64,000 nucleotides of DNA from Acidovorax sp. HDW3. GTDB taxonomy: Bacteria > Pseudomonadota > Gammaproteobacteria > Burkholderiales > Burkholderiaceae_C. The stretch lies in contig NZ_CP049885.1 in the NCBI RefSeq assembly GCF_011303755.1, forward strand, positions 2,691,001-2,755,000, in the 5' to 3' direction. The notes below the pieces were generated by a model that was not told where the DNA came from, searched no databases, and worked only from the letters and a program-made list of their open reading frames with translations. This document shows positions 62,026-64,000 of the stretch, piece by piece. Numbering within the stretch: position 1 is the first letter of the stretch; each line of letters begins with the position of its first letter. A program made the position numbers and the translations under genes.

Positions 62026-64000
<1,975 letters not shown>

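Overview
The window is high-GC DNA from a betaproteobacterium, most likely a Comamonadaceae member (Acidovorax/Alicycliphilus-like). The T2SS gene order, the cyanophycin cluster, the rRNA operon and a family of short dispersed palindromes all fit that placement; this is inference from gene content, not from a database search.

Positions 1 to about 28,150 are the integrase-proximal part of a Tn4371-like integrative and conjugative element (ICE), truncated at the left edge. On the minus strand from right to left it carries a tyrosine integrase overlapping a PDDEXK (DUF1016) nuclease gene, a zinc-ribbon protein, a nickel module (nreA-nreB), DUF2958, a small unknown gene, DUF932, a large ParB-like protein, then cargo (GNAT, an IS110 transposase, PadR-chrA), DUF736, a plus-strand three-gene module (XRE regulator, OLD/PARIS-like ATPase-TOPRIM, D12 adenine methylase), a second DUF2958, DUF2285, an AlpA-like regulator, repA with iterons, parA, a ribbon-helix-helix partner, DUF2840, traF and the relaxase. 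A BlaI/M56-controlled heavy-metal RND operon follows and runs off the left edge. The ICE therefore carries at least three metal-resistance cargos, each with its own recognisable regulator and operator-like palindrome, plus one probable defence or restriction-like module.

The least explained part of the ICE is its non-coding DNA. Five copies of a hairpin module with changing but still complementary stems lie between 14.7 and 25.7 kb. Two of them sit in nearly duplicated leaders of about 225 bp placed directly upstream of two different genes.

Positions 28,336 to 64,000 are chromosomal: proC; ubiA; dps; an oxyR gene split by an IS481-family element with a clear target duplication; dtd; a CDF transporter; a PAS-GGDEF-EAL protein; amn; a type II secretion cluster (gspC divergent from gspGHIJKLMN-D-E, then gspF) with a stand-alone CZB-domain protein inside it; a 5'-nucleotidase; a cyanophycin cluster (DUF1854, ABC exporter-like protein, cphA', cphA); creA; a DsbA-family protein; marC; and the 3' end of an rRNA operon (5S and most of 23S, minus strand). 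A dispersed palindromic repeat recurs in this chromosomal part. One copy forms a terminator, another encodes part of the GspD signal peptide, and a fragment lies inside gspF.
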